Part shown: piece by piece, positions 1 to 8,307 of the stretch | Layout of the letters: each line of letters opens with the position of its first letter | How positions within the stretch are numbered: the first letter of the stretch is position 1 | Assembly (NCBI GenBank): GCA_023665275.1 | Contig: JAMPEF010000009.1 | Coordinates: 1-53,339, forward strand | Direction: 5' to 3' | DNA: 53,339 bases | DNA from: Alistipes senegalensis | GTDB taxonomy: Bacteria > Bacillota > Clostridia > Oscillospirales > Ruminococcaceae | Notes under the pieces: generated by a model | What the model saw: the letters and a program-made list of their open reading frames with translations, nothing else | Databases searched by the model: none | Told to the model about the DNA's origin: nothing | Made by a program: the position numbers and the translations under genes

Positions 1-2
1 TC

Positions 3-173
3 CGTGAGATTTTCGGGGCGGAAAAATCAATTGATAATTTTTTTAAAAATTATGTAAGATATAATTATTTTGTAAAAAATTATTTTGTTTCGTTCTGCAT
101 TGGAGATAATGGAGTATCAGGTGCGGAAGTTATTTTCAGTCCGGAAATAATTGCCGGAATATTAGATTTTTGA
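3..173 (+). CDS. C-terminal fragment of an unknown protein (5' end outside window)
   Basis: An open frame enters from the left edge and runs 56 codons to a TGA at 171-173. The visible peptide is rich in Phe, Tyr, Asn and Ile and ends in IIAGILDF. I recognise no family. It has no in-frame start with a ribosome site, so it is most likely the tail of a gene beginning upstream. The next promoter lies 12 bases after the stop, and no hairpin terminator separates them. Confidence 0.55.
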   Translation, partial: REIFGAEKSIDNFFKNYVRYNYFVKNYFVSFCIGDNGVSGAEVIFSPEIIAGILDF

Positions 174-184
174 TAGATTTTCTA

Positions 185-213
185 TTGACTTTTTGTTGAT
201 AATGTATTATAAT
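185..213 (+). promoter_or_regulatory. sigma-A promoter for the HD-domain gene
   Basis: TTGACT (185-190), a 17-bp spacer and TATAAT (208-213). The start site would be near 220, giving a leader of about 33 bases to the ATG at 253. Confidence 0.75.
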
Positions 214-252
214 AAAAACATGGATTATTTTTTATTAAACCGGAGGTTCTGT

Positions 253-759
253 ATGCTGAAAGCTATATGTTCAAAAAAAGACCTTTCACTGTGTGCCTAT
301 TATGACTGCATACGTGACATTATAAATTCAACCGAACTTGAACCCCTAAAGGATATAACACATCATATCTCAACAACACGTTTTCAGCACTGCCTTAATG
401 TTTCTTACTACAGCTATATATTATGCCGGAAACTCGGATTGAATGCACGTTCAGCCGCAAGAGCAGGTTTATTACATGATTTATTCTATTATGACCGCAA
501 GGAATATAATTCACAGCGGGAAAAAGGTCAGATGTCACATAGCCTTATGCACTCTCTTATTGCTGTAAGAAACGCTGAAAACATTACAGAAATAACACCT
601 CTTGAACGTGATATTATAGAAAAACATATGTTCCCTATGACTGTTAAGCTTCCGAAATATCGTGAAAGTTATGTCATTACCTTGATAGACAAGTATTGTG
701 CCATTTTAGAAGTCTGTGTACCTAAACTATGTGGTCTTGTACCTGCTCACAGAAATTAA
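253..759 (+). CDS. HD-domain protein (predicted metal-dependent phosphohydrolase)
   Basis: A 168-residue protein of the HD superfamily, whose members hydrolyse phosphoester bonds in nucleotides and other phosphates. Visible metal-ligand candidates are H46 (FQHCLNV), the H75-D76 doublet (LLHDLFYYD), H96/H100 and a late Asp in LIDKYC, in the order expected for a compact HD domain. There is no signal peptide, so it should be cytoplasmic. The ATG at 253 is chosen because CGGAGG lies 7 bases upstream; an in-frame ATG at 193 lies inside the promoter. The gene is monocistronic, with its own promoter and a terminator at 763-806. The substrate cannot be read from the sequence. Confidence 0.75.
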   Translation: MLKAICSKKDLSLCAYYDCIRDIINSTELEPLKDITHHISTTRFQHCLNVSYYSYILCRKLGLNARSAARAGLLHDLFYYDRKEYNSQREKGQMSHSLMHSLIAVRNAENITEITPLERDIIEKHMFPMTVKLPKYRESYVITLIDKYCAILEVCVPKLCGLVPAHRN

Positions 760-762
760 ATG

Positions 763-806
763 AAAATCTCTCCGGAAAAAAATTTTTCCGGAGATTTTAT
801 TTTTTC
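763..806 (+). terminator. intrinsic terminator after the HD-domain gene
   Basis: Long inverted repeat AAAATC(TC)TCCGGAAAAA / TTTTTCCGGAGATTTT, with a two-base bulge in the left arm, followed by ATTTTTTC. Confidence 0.8.
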
Positions 807-808
807 TA

Positions 809-837
809 TTGAAAATTTTTCCGGAGTATGATATAAT
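809..837 (+). promoter_or_regulatory. sigma-A promoter of the VWA-SWIM-DUF4132-MoxR operon
   Basis: TTGAAA (809-814), a 17-bp spacer and TATAAT (832-837), directly after the preceding terminator and 43 bases before the first ATG of the operon. Confidence 0.75.
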
Positions 838-880
838 TAATAGAACAAATATTCAGCTTATATATGAAAGGAGTATTAAA

Positions 881-2017
881 ATGGATACTTACGAACAGAC
901 AGCCGTTAATCGCTGGAGGCTTGTTTTAGGTGGACTTTCTGATAAACAACTCAGTTTCGGCGGTGATAGACGTGATATACAAAGTTTTCAGGATATGGAA
1001 CAACTTCTTGACTATCTTTACAGCCGTTCACAAGGTGACGACGTCCGGACAAGTGACCGCACCGGAAGTCTTGCCGAAACTGTTCTTACAGCGGCGGAAT
1101 GGATTACAAAAGTAAGAAATCTTTTTCCGAATCAGACGGCAGAAGTCCTTGAAAAACACGCTCTGGAAGAATTTGAAATGACTGAACTTCTTACAGATAA
1201 GGAAGTACTCGAAAGCATGAAGCCTGATATGAATTTGCTGAAAAGCGTTCTGCAACTGAAACACTTAATGAAAGGTGAAGTACTTGAAACAGCAAAGCGC
1301 ATAGCCCGACAGGTTGCCGATGATATACGTCAGAAACTTGAGAACGATATAAGACGTTCAGTTTACGGACGTATAGATAGAAATTCATCAAGTCCGGTGC
1401 ATTCTGTCCGGAATTTAGATATAAATAAGACTATCCGCCGCAATCTGAAAAATTACGACAGCGAAACTCAGCAAATTATGCTGAAAAATATATATTTCAG
1501 TAACCGTGTACGCCGATATAATAACAGACGTGTCATTATTGCCATAGATGAAAGCGGTTCTATGATGGGTTCAGTAATATATAGTGCGGTTATGGCACAG
1601 ATAATATCTAATCTGCCATTTGCAGAAGTGAAACTGGTGATTTTTGATACAAACATTGTTGATTTATCAGAGGAGTCCGACGATGCCGCACAGGTACTTA
1701 TGAGTGTACAACTCGGCGGCGGTACGGATATAGGCAATGCGCTCGGTTACTGTGAGAGCCTGATAAGTACGCCATCACAGACAAGCGTTATAGTCGTGAC
1801 GGATTTATACGAGGGAGGCTGGGAAAACCGTCTACTGAACATAAGCAGAAATATTATCGGGAGCGGTGCTAAACTTAATTTTCTTACGGCGCTTGATGAG
1901 AATGCAAATCCGGCATATGATAAAAATTTAGGTCAGAAACTCGCCAATATGGGTGCGTTTGTCGGAGCTATGACACCCGATATGCTAGGCGATTATATAG
2001 GTAAAATATTTTCTTAA
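881..2017 (+). CDS. VWA-domain protein, YehP-like
   Basis: A 378-residue cytoplasmic protein and first gene of a six-gene operon. An alpha-helical N-terminal half (about 1-210) is followed by a von Willebrand A domain with a complete MIDAS metal site: D223-x-S225-x-S227 (DESGS), T282 in GGGTD, and D308 in VVTD. VWA proteins of this type usually partner a MoxR AAA+ ATPase, and one is encoded three genes downstream. The gene order and the co-occurring SWIM, DUF4132 and DUF5682 genes match the E. coli yeh region, where YehP is the VWA member. The start at 881 has AAAGGAG upstream; an in-frame ATG at 809 overlaps the promoter and is rejected. The molecular function is unknown; metal-dependent scaffolding for the ATPase is inferred. 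Confidence 0.85.
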   Translation: MDTYEQTAVNRWRLVLGGLSDKQLSFGGDRRDIQSFQDMEQLLDYLYSRSQGDDVRTSDRTGSLAETVLTAAEWITKVRNLFPNQTAEVLEKHALEEFEMTELLTDKEVLESMKPDMNLLKSVLQLKHLMKGEVLETAKRIARQVADDIRQKLENDIRRSVYGRIDRNSSSPVHSVRNLDINKTIRRNLKNYDSETQQIMLKNIYFSNRVRRYNNRRVIIAIDESGSMMGSVIYSAVMAQIISNLPFAEVKLVIFDTNIVDLSEESDDAAQVLMSVQLGGGTDIGNALGYCESLISTPSQTSVIVVTDLYEGGWENRLLNISRNIIGSGAKLNFLTALDENANPAYDKNLGQKLANMGAFVGAMTPDMLGDYIGKIFS

Positions 2018-2033
2018 TTAATGATTTTATAAC

Positions 2034-2057
2034 AAAATGTTCCATGTGGAACATTTT
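2034..2057. promoter_or_regulatory. 11-bp-arm perfect palindrome, possible operator or parS-like site
   Basis: AAAATGTTCCA (2034-2044) and TGGAACATTTT (2047-2057) are exact inverted repeats around a TG centre, between the VWA and SWIM genes. A TATAAT lies downstream at 2080-2085, so the palindrome sits about where a -35 element would be. The core TGTTCCATGTGGAACA differs from the Bacillus parS consensus TGTTTCACGTGAAACA at three positions. It has no T-run, so it is not a clear terminator. Confidence 0.5.
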
Positions 2058-2102
2058 CAGATAAATGCAATTCCTGATTTATAATTAAAAAGAGGTGTTT
2101 TC

Positions 2103-3854
2103 TTGGAAGATTTAAAAAAAGCCCTTGCCCTTGCGGACGAAAATTTTCTTATTGGTTTATCAAACAAAGGGACTTACAAGCGTGCGTTAAAAGATATATC
2201 CGGCGAAACTCCAGAATTTAATTCCGGCGAAAATTCGGCGGAAGTCCGCACGGGTGGGGAAGTCTGCACGATAAATGCTAATATTGCAGAAAGTAAATGT
2301 ACGTGTGTTTCACGTGGAATATGTCGGCATATAATCGGTGCTATACTTATATTGAAAAATAATATTGATATTGAATATATTGAAAATATCAAACATACAG
2401 AACCACCGGAAACAGTTCCGGAAGAAAAAACAGTTGAATCAGAACCGGAAAAACCACCGGAAGAGTTTTTGTCCGGACGTGATACCGAAAAAATACATAA
2501 CTGTATAAAACAGTGTATTGAAACTTTAGGTAATGTTATAAAATATGGTCTTGTGCGCATTCCGGAAAGTCTTCCGGATATGCTGGAGGCATCAGCGGTG
2601 CGGTGTCATGCGCTGAAAATGGCTGATGCTGAACGTTCACTCCGTGAGACCGGAAGCCGTCTGTCTGACTGTGTGGCACGTCGTGCGTCTTTCAGAATGG
2701 AGGGTTTTATAAATGAAGTGTGTCACTGTACGGAGATTCTGACCGGTCTTTTATCAAACAACATAAAGCCTGAACAGTTAGGAAGTTTCCGGCAGGCTTA
2801 TGTAAATTACGGAAAAAAACTGACTATACTTCCGGTAGGTATGCGGAATGTTTCGGGAGATTATACTGGTTCGGTATATTATTTTCTTAATATTGACCCT
2901 TACGCTGAACAGAAGTTCTTTTCAATTTCCGATGTACGACCAGTTTTCTATGATAACAACATGAAACATTTTCATAGCAACAGCACCGTGTGGGGAATGG
3001 ACGTCCCGTTAAAAAATATGATGCATTCTGAAATGGTGCTTATCAATGCAAAAGTAAGTGGCGGTAAACTTTCCACTTCACAGGAGACTACACTTCTTAC
3101 TTCATATGAAGCTGTCATTGACTGTGACGAGGTGAGAGATATTATTTATACGGATTTCAGACAGCTTGCTATTGAAATTTCTGAAAAAAATCCCGAAAAT
3201 GAATTTGATAAACTATGTTTCGTACAGCCGGAAAGGTGCATTGAAAGTATTTTCGATAAATATTTACAGCAGTATGTAATTACTCTTGAGGACGTATGCG
3301 GAAACAGAATATCTGTCCGTGCAAAGTATACCGCCGAAAACAAGAATTTTATAGAACTTATTGAAAGTATCGGGCAGAAAATGCTTAAAAATCCATACAA
3401 AAATTATGTTTTTCTTGCGACGGCATACATATATGACGGGGAACTCACACTTTTTCCGATTGAAATTTATGACTTCATAAAGAAAAAGCACAATGAACCC
3501 TATGAACTCCCTGAAAAATACAAAAATACCGACGTTACAGCAGGTTATGCCGGAAAAATTCTTGATTTTTTCAATGACGTAAACGACAAAATAGCCATCA
3601 TTGTACGGAGCGGTCTTCAGGCGGATATAAAAAATGACCATAAACTTGAAAATCTTGCTTTTAATTACGGTCTGAAAGGTTTCAGCCGTATTATCGGGGA
3701 TTTCATGGAGTGTGCTTCATCTTACCGCCACAGTACAGACGCCGACTGCACGGAAATACTTATGAAAATAAATATCATATATCAGTACATGAAACAGGGC
3801 AGAAAAAGCCTTGAAATAATCACATCATTATCAAACATGAAAGGAATTAATTAA
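2103..3854 (+). CDS. SWIM zinc-finger protein, YehQ-like
   Basis: A 583-residue protein with an N-terminal SWIM zinc finger: C66-x-C68-x5-C74-x-H76 in CTCVSRGICRH, preceded by a short beta-rich stretch as is typical of the domain. Residues 100-125 are a Pro/Glu-rich linker, and the remainder is helical with no motif I can name. SWIM fingers mediate protein or nucleic acid contacts. The start is a TTG at 2103, preceded by AAAGAGGTG at a suitable distance, with no earlier in-frame ATG. It is followed after 2 bases by the DUF4132 gene, so the two are translationally linked. The matching member of the E. coli yeh region is YehQ. The function is unknown. Confidence 0.8.
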   Translation: MEDLKKALALADENFLIGLSNKGTYKRALKDISGETPEFNSGENSAEVRTGGEVCTINANIAESKCTCVSRGICRHIIGAILILKNNIDIEYIENIKHTEPPETVPEEKTVESEPEKPPEEFLSGRDTEKIHNCIKQCIETLGNVIKYGLVRIPESLPDMLEASAVRCHALKMADAERSLRETGSRLSDCVARRASFRMEGFINEVCHCTEILTGLLSNNIKPEQLGSFRQAYVNYGKKLTILPVGMRNVSGDYTGSVYYFLNIDPYAEQKFFSISDVRPVFYDNNMKHFHSNSTVWGMDVPLKNMMHSEMVLINAKVSGGKLSTSQETTLLTSYEAVIDCDEVRDIIYTDFRQLAIEISEKNPENEFDKLCFVQPERCIESIFDKYLQQYVITLEDVCGNRISVRAKYTAENKNFIELIESIGQKMLKNPYKNYVFLATAYIYDGELTLFPIEIYDFIKKKHNEPYELPEKYKNTDVTAGYAGKILDFFNDVNDKIAIIVRSGLQADIKNDHKLENLAFNYGLKGFSRIIGDFMECASSYRHSTDADCTEILMKINIIYQYMKQGRKSLEIITSLSNMKGIN

Positions 3855-3856
3855 TT

Positions 3857-6800
3857 ATGCTTTTTACACATGGTAAACAGAGTTTTCAGAAACTCGCAAA
3901 GGCTCTTGAGGGCTATAAAATCGAAAGTGCAGTTATTGACATTGCACTTGAATACCTCGATATTTCAAAGGAAAGAGACAACACGTTCCTTGACAGAATA
4001 CCCCGTCAAAATTGTGTTTCTGGCTGGAATTTACTTAATGCAGTTGAAAGAGCTGTAAAATCTGAAATACTTTCCGCACGTAGTGAGGAACTCAAAGAAC
4101 GCTTTATACTGTTATCAGAGGCACTTTTCGGCTATAAGTCGTATGAGTTTCTGAGGGTTATCTATAATTATTATGGCGTTGAAAGGCATGAAAAGGAAAT
4201 CGTAAAGGCTCTTTCGTCACGTTATGGCGATAAGGCGGAGGCTTGTTATTATGCAATTTATATGTCACAGAGCTTTACTCACAGGTACGAACATATAATA
4301 AAATCCCCTGAAATCTGCATTGATGCTGTAGAGTTTGCCGGAGACCAGACAGAAGTTAAAGCTCTGTTATGTGCAAAGGCTCTCAATCAGATACCGGAGC
4401 AGGAAAAGTATAATCTGATAGCCTTAAAAGCTATTGAATACATAAATGAAATTCTCACGAATGCAAAAAGTCCTGATGTCAATATATTAATGGCAGTCGG
4501 TGAGGGTGCATATTTTGACGACGAACTTAAAAAGAAATTCGGACAGTCTATCGGAATGACTTTCGGTCTTGTAAGAAACGCCTTTGAGGAGTTGCCGGAC
4601 GTAAGCAGAATTTTAAAACTTGTCATCAATACTCCGGAATATGTTACAACAACGTATATAAAGTGTATGGCGGAAGAATATTTAAACCGAAAACAGAAAA
4701 ATATTTTGGAAGAATGCATAAATAAGCACTTTGAAGACCTTGTATTAAATTATACTGATTTGTACGTCAAGGCTATTAATTCAGTGGAGAATATCAGGAC
4801 TGCTAAGAAAATGCAAAAAATCTTAATCAAAGTAAAGCCGGATTATCCGATAGAAGAAAACGCCCTTAAGGAAAAGTCACAGCGTTCCGTTTCAAAGCGT
4901 TTGAGTGAAAGTTTTGCCGATAAAAATTCACAGAATGACATAAGAAAATATCTTCTTAATGGTGGTGATTTCTATGCTATAAAGCCCGCAATTGAAGGCA
5001 ATGGCGCATATATGCAGTTTAAAGGCTGTAACGGTTATATTGAGGCTTACGGTCTTGACGATTTCATGAAACGTGTTATTACTGTCATGTCGTTTATGCA
5101 GTCATGGAATACGTTCTATTTTATCGGCAGTAAAGCAGATTTTGAAATAAAAAACCGACCAGATGAATTTATAGATATTTTTATGACAACCATGAAAAAT
5201 AGTACAGATGTTCTCCGGAAAGTCGCCGAAACTATCGACAGTTCATATCAGGCGGAAAATATATGGCTTGATTTTTCACAGGCTTTATCCAAAAAAATTG
5301 AGGATTTTGAAAATATCGATGTAAAAGATATGCCCGTTTCTGCCCGTTGGATATACGTTATGGCACTTGCAACCGCAAACCGTGACAAGTATAAATCACA
5401 GATTTTAGCAATGACAAGTGATACAAGCAAAAAGGTAAAAGAAGCTTTAATTGCCGGAATTTCTATAAAATGGCATGATGATATTATTGAATTGTTGCAG
5501 TCTAAAAAAATCGGTATGCGTGAAATAGCTGTATCTGTAATCGAAAAACATAACGACGGTTCTTTCCGTGAGGAACTCACAAAAGCCTTTGAAAAAGAAA
5601 AATCCGAAAAGCTGAAATCACGTCTTGCCGGACTTATCGGTGCGGAAACTGTCGGAAGTGAAACTACTGAAAATTCTGCAAAGGTTGATATTGTCACAAT
5701 GCTTGTAAAGGGTTCAAAGGGTAAAAAAGTAGCATTTCTGTTTGAGTCTCCATACAAGACAGTACATTTCACGGACGGCACGGAAGTACCGGAAAATTAC
5801 CTTAAAGCCCTGATTATTCTTTATTCCGATATGACATCAATAGCCATAAATAATACCGCCGTGGAGCTTGCCGGAAAAATAAATCCCGATGAACTCAATG
5901 ACTTCACAATAGAAGTATTTCGTCGATGGGCTGATAAGGGTGCAACCGCTAAAACAAAGTGGGTTATGTGGTTCTGTGGTGTGCATGGCGGACATGGTAT
6001 GATTGAAACTTTAATGAAATACATAAAAGAATGGGCTGAACATTCAAGGGGAGCTATTGCCTCAGAAGCCGTAATGGCTATGGCTGTTAACGGCAGTCAG
6101 GAATCACTTATGAACGTTGACGGCATAGCACGTAAATTCAAGCATAAACAGGTGAAAAACTCCGCAAATAAAGCCCTTGACGACGTCGCCGGAATACTCG
6201 GCATAACCAAAGAGGAATTAGCAGACAAAATAGTTCCGGATATGGATTTTGATGACAAAATGTGTCGAGTTTTCGATTATGGAGACAGAAAATTCAATGT
6301 ATATCTTACACCCACACTTGAAATCGAAATCTACAACGGCGACAAAAAAGTGAAAAATCTTCCTAAAGTCGGTGCAAACGACGACAAGGAAAAAGCTGAA
6401 AAGGCATATGAAGATTTCAAGATTATGAAAAAACAAATCAAGACGGTTGTTGCAAATCAGAAACAACGTCTTGAATACGTTCTGATGTGCGACAGAAAAT
6501 GGACTTCTGAAAACTGGACAAATCTTTTTGTAAAAAACCCGGTTATGCATTGTTTTGCAATCGGTCTTATATGGGGTGTATACGCCGGCGACAAACTCGT
6601 TGAAAGTTTCAGATACATGGACGACGGTAGCTTTACAAATATAGATGAAGATGAATTTGAAATACCTGAAAATGCTGAAATCGGACTTATTCACCCGATA
6701 GAACTCACCGACGAACAGAAAAAATCATGGGCTGAACAGCTTTCCGACTATGAAATTACACAGCCGTTCCCACAGATTTCAAGACCTTGTTTCCGTCCCA

Positions 6801-7201
6801 CTGATGAGGAACTTAATAACGACGAAATAACACGTTTTGACGGTGTAAGCATAGGAAATTATACACTCCGTGGAAAAATGTTAAAATCCGGCTGGGAAAC
6901 TGGTACGCCACAAGACGGCGGTTGGTTCTGGGAATTTGACCGTGCCGACGTTATAAAATGCGTGAAAAATTCCGACGGAACAGTAACATATGATGGCTAT
7001 TATGCAGAAATAGAATTCAGCGGTATGGGCATTGACTACATGGAGGCGGAAGATGTAACGCTGGGAAAACTTGTTTTCAAGAACTATAACGCCGGTTATC
7101 AAACAAAAAGTCTTAAAATAAAAAATGTAAATCCACGCTATTTCAGTGAGGTAATTATGCAGTTGTCATCACTCGGCAACTCTGAAAATAAAGGAGTTTA
7201 A
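3857..7201 (+). CDS. DUF4132-domain protein, MolR/YehI-like
   Basis: A 1114-residue protein without signal peptide or membrane segments. The first two thirds are helical and repeat-like, with HEAT-type character between about residues 490 and 620 (for example KVKEALIAGISIKWHDDIIELLQ). The last 300 residues resemble DUF4132: a Trp-rich core with WTSENW, GLIWGVYAG, and the late IGLIHPIEL...W...L...QPFPQ stretch. DUF4132 proteins include E. coli MolR and YehI, which are encoded beside YehL, YehP and YehQ homologues. The gene sits 2 bases after the SWIM gene and 2 bases before the MoxR ATPase gene. A large scaffold or adaptor role is inferred; no enzymatic motif is visible. Confidence 0.8.
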   Translation: MLFTHGKQSFQKLAKALEGYKIESAVIDIALEYLDISKERDNTFLDRIPRQNCVSGWNLLNAVERAVKSEILSARSEELKERFILLSEALFGYKSYEFLRVIYNYYGVERHEKEIVKALSSRYGDKAEACYYAIYMSQSFTHRYEHIIKSPEICIDAVEFAGDQTEVKALLCAKALNQIPEQEKYNLIALKAIEYINEILTNAKSPDVNILMAVGEGAYFDDELKKKFGQSIGMTFGLVRNAFEELPDVSRILKLVINTPEYVTTTYIKCMAEEYLNRKQKNILEECINKHFEDLVLNYTDLYVKAINSVENIRTAKKMQKILIKVKPDYPIEENALKEKSQRSVSKRLSESFADKNSQNDIRKYLLNGGDFYAIKPAIEGNGAYMQFKGCNGYIEAYGLDDFMKRVITVMSFMQSWNTFYFIGSKADFEIKNRPDEFIDIFMTTMKNSTDVLRKVAETIDSSYQAENIWLDFSQALSKKIEDFENIDVKDMPVSARWIYVMALATANRDKYKSQILAMTSDTSKKVKEALIAGISIKWHDDIIELLQSKKIGMREIAVSVIEKHNDGSFREELTKAFEKEKSEKLKSRLAGLIGAETVGSETTENSAKVDIVTMLVKGSKGKKVAFLFESPYKTVHFTDGTEVPENYLKALIILYSDMTSIAINNTAVELAGKINPDELNDFTIEVFRRWADKGATAKTKWVMWFCGVHGGHGMIETLMKYIKEWAEHSRGAIASEAVMAMAVNGSQESLMNVDGIARKFKHKQVKNSANKALDDVAGILGITKEELADKIVPDMDFDDKMCRVFDYGDRKFNVYLTPTLEIEIYNGDKKVKNLPKVGANDDKEKAEKAYEDFKIMKKQIKTVVANQKQRLEYVLMCDRKWTSENWTNLFVKNPVMHCFAIGLIWGVYAGDKLVESFRYMDDGSFTNIDEDEFEIPENAEIGLIHPIELTDEQKKSWAEQLSDYEITQPFPQISRPCFRPTDEELNNDEITRFDGVSIGNYTLRGKMLKSGWETGTPQDGGWFWEFDRADVIKCVKNSDGTVTYDGYYAEIEFSGMGIDYMEAEDVTLGKLVFKNYNAGYQTKSLKIKNVNPRYFSEVIMQLSSLGNSENKGV

Positions 7202-7203
7202 TT

Positions 7204-8307
7204 ATGGAAAAAAATTCAATCAAACCACCTGTTGAGGTTCGTTATGCGGACGAACTCGCATTACTTGCAAAGTACGATACCGGAAAACGTCCGGAAAACT
7301 GGAAACTCTCTCCGAAAGCCGTGCGGACTTTTATTCTCGGCGGTAAGGTAAAAACAGAGGACGGAAACGTTGAAATTGCAAAGAAATTTTTCGGCAATGA
7401 CGCACTTGTTGAAAGATGTATAATCACTCTTGCCGGAAATCGTGGGCTTATGCTTGTCGGAGAACCAGGTACGGCTAAAACTATGCTCTCGGAACTTCTT
7501 TCAGCGTCGTGTTGCGGAACAAGTACAAATACCGTACAGGGTACAGCCGGAACTACTGAAGACATGATTAAATATAGCTGGAATTATGCTTTACTGCTTT
7601 CAAAGGGTGCTTGCCGTGAGGCTCTTGTACCGTCGCCACTGCTCGTGGGTATGGAAAAGGGTATTTTTGCACGTTTTGAGGAAATAACACGTACACCGGC
7701 GGAAATTCAGGATAGCCTTATTTCTGTGATGAGTGACCAGATAATGATTATTCCGGAACTCGCCGATGATGGTATTATTCTTGCAAAAGCCGGATTTAAT
7801 ATCATAGGCACGGCAAATACTCGTGACAAGGGCGTAAATGAAATGTCAGGAGCTTTGAAAAGACGTTTTAATTTTGAGACTGTAGAGCCGGTTAGAGATG
7901 TGAGACTTGAAAAGGAAATTATTGTCCGTGAGGCACAGAATTTAGCAAAAGTCGGAAATATTGATATGCCCGTTGATACTGATGTGGCTGAACTCCTTGC
8001 GGTGACTTATCACGAACTCCGTGAAGGCATTACTGAAAAGGGTACACGTATTGACAAGCCGTCTGCCGTGATGAGTACAGCGGAAGCCGTTTCCGTTTAC
8101 TATCAGACGATAAGTCATGCGTGGTACTATGGTGACGGAAAAATTGATTTAGGCGTGATGACGGAAAGTCTTTTAGGTGCTGTATGCAAGGAAAACAAAG
8201 ACGACCTTGAAAAATTAAAGTCTTATTTCCGTACGGTAGTCAAGGAAAAAGGTAAAGGTAACAGACTATGGAAAAAATATTCAGAAACAGCAAAACTGCT
8301 GAAGTAA
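7204..8307 (+). CDS. MoxR-family AAA+ ATPase, YehL-like
   Basis: A 367-residue AAA+ ATPase. Walker A is GEPGTAKT (86-93). The Walker B region reads GIFARFEEITR, with Glu-Glu where Asp-Glu is usual. Sensor 1 is IIGTANTRD, and an arginine-finger-like SGALKRRFNFE follows. MoxR ATPases form hexamers and remodel or activate client proteins, generally with VWA partners. The presence of VWA, SWIM, DUF4132 and DUF5682 neighbours places this in the YehL subfamily rather than the classical MoxR or RavA groups. It starts 2 bases after the DUF4132 gene, and its last 40 bases overlap the DUF5682 gene, so the two products are probably made in a coupled way. Confidence 0.88.
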   Translation: MEKNSIKPPVEVRYADELALLAKYDTGKRPENWKLSPKAVRTFILGGKVKTEDGNVEIAKKFFGNDALVERCIITLAGNRGLMLVGEPGTAKTMLSELLSASCCGTSTNTVQGTAGTTEDMIKYSWNYALLLSKGACREALVPSPLLVGMEKGIFARFEEITRTPAEIQDSLISVMSDQIMIIPELADDGIILAKAGFNIIGTANTRDKGVNEMSGALKRRFNFETVEPVRDVRLEKEIIVREAQNLAKVGNIDMPVDTDVAELLAVTYHELREGITEKGTRIDKPSAVMSTAEAVSVYYQTISHAWYYGDGKIDLGVMTESLLGAVCKENKDDLEKLKSYFRTVVKEKGKGNRLWKKYSETAKLLK

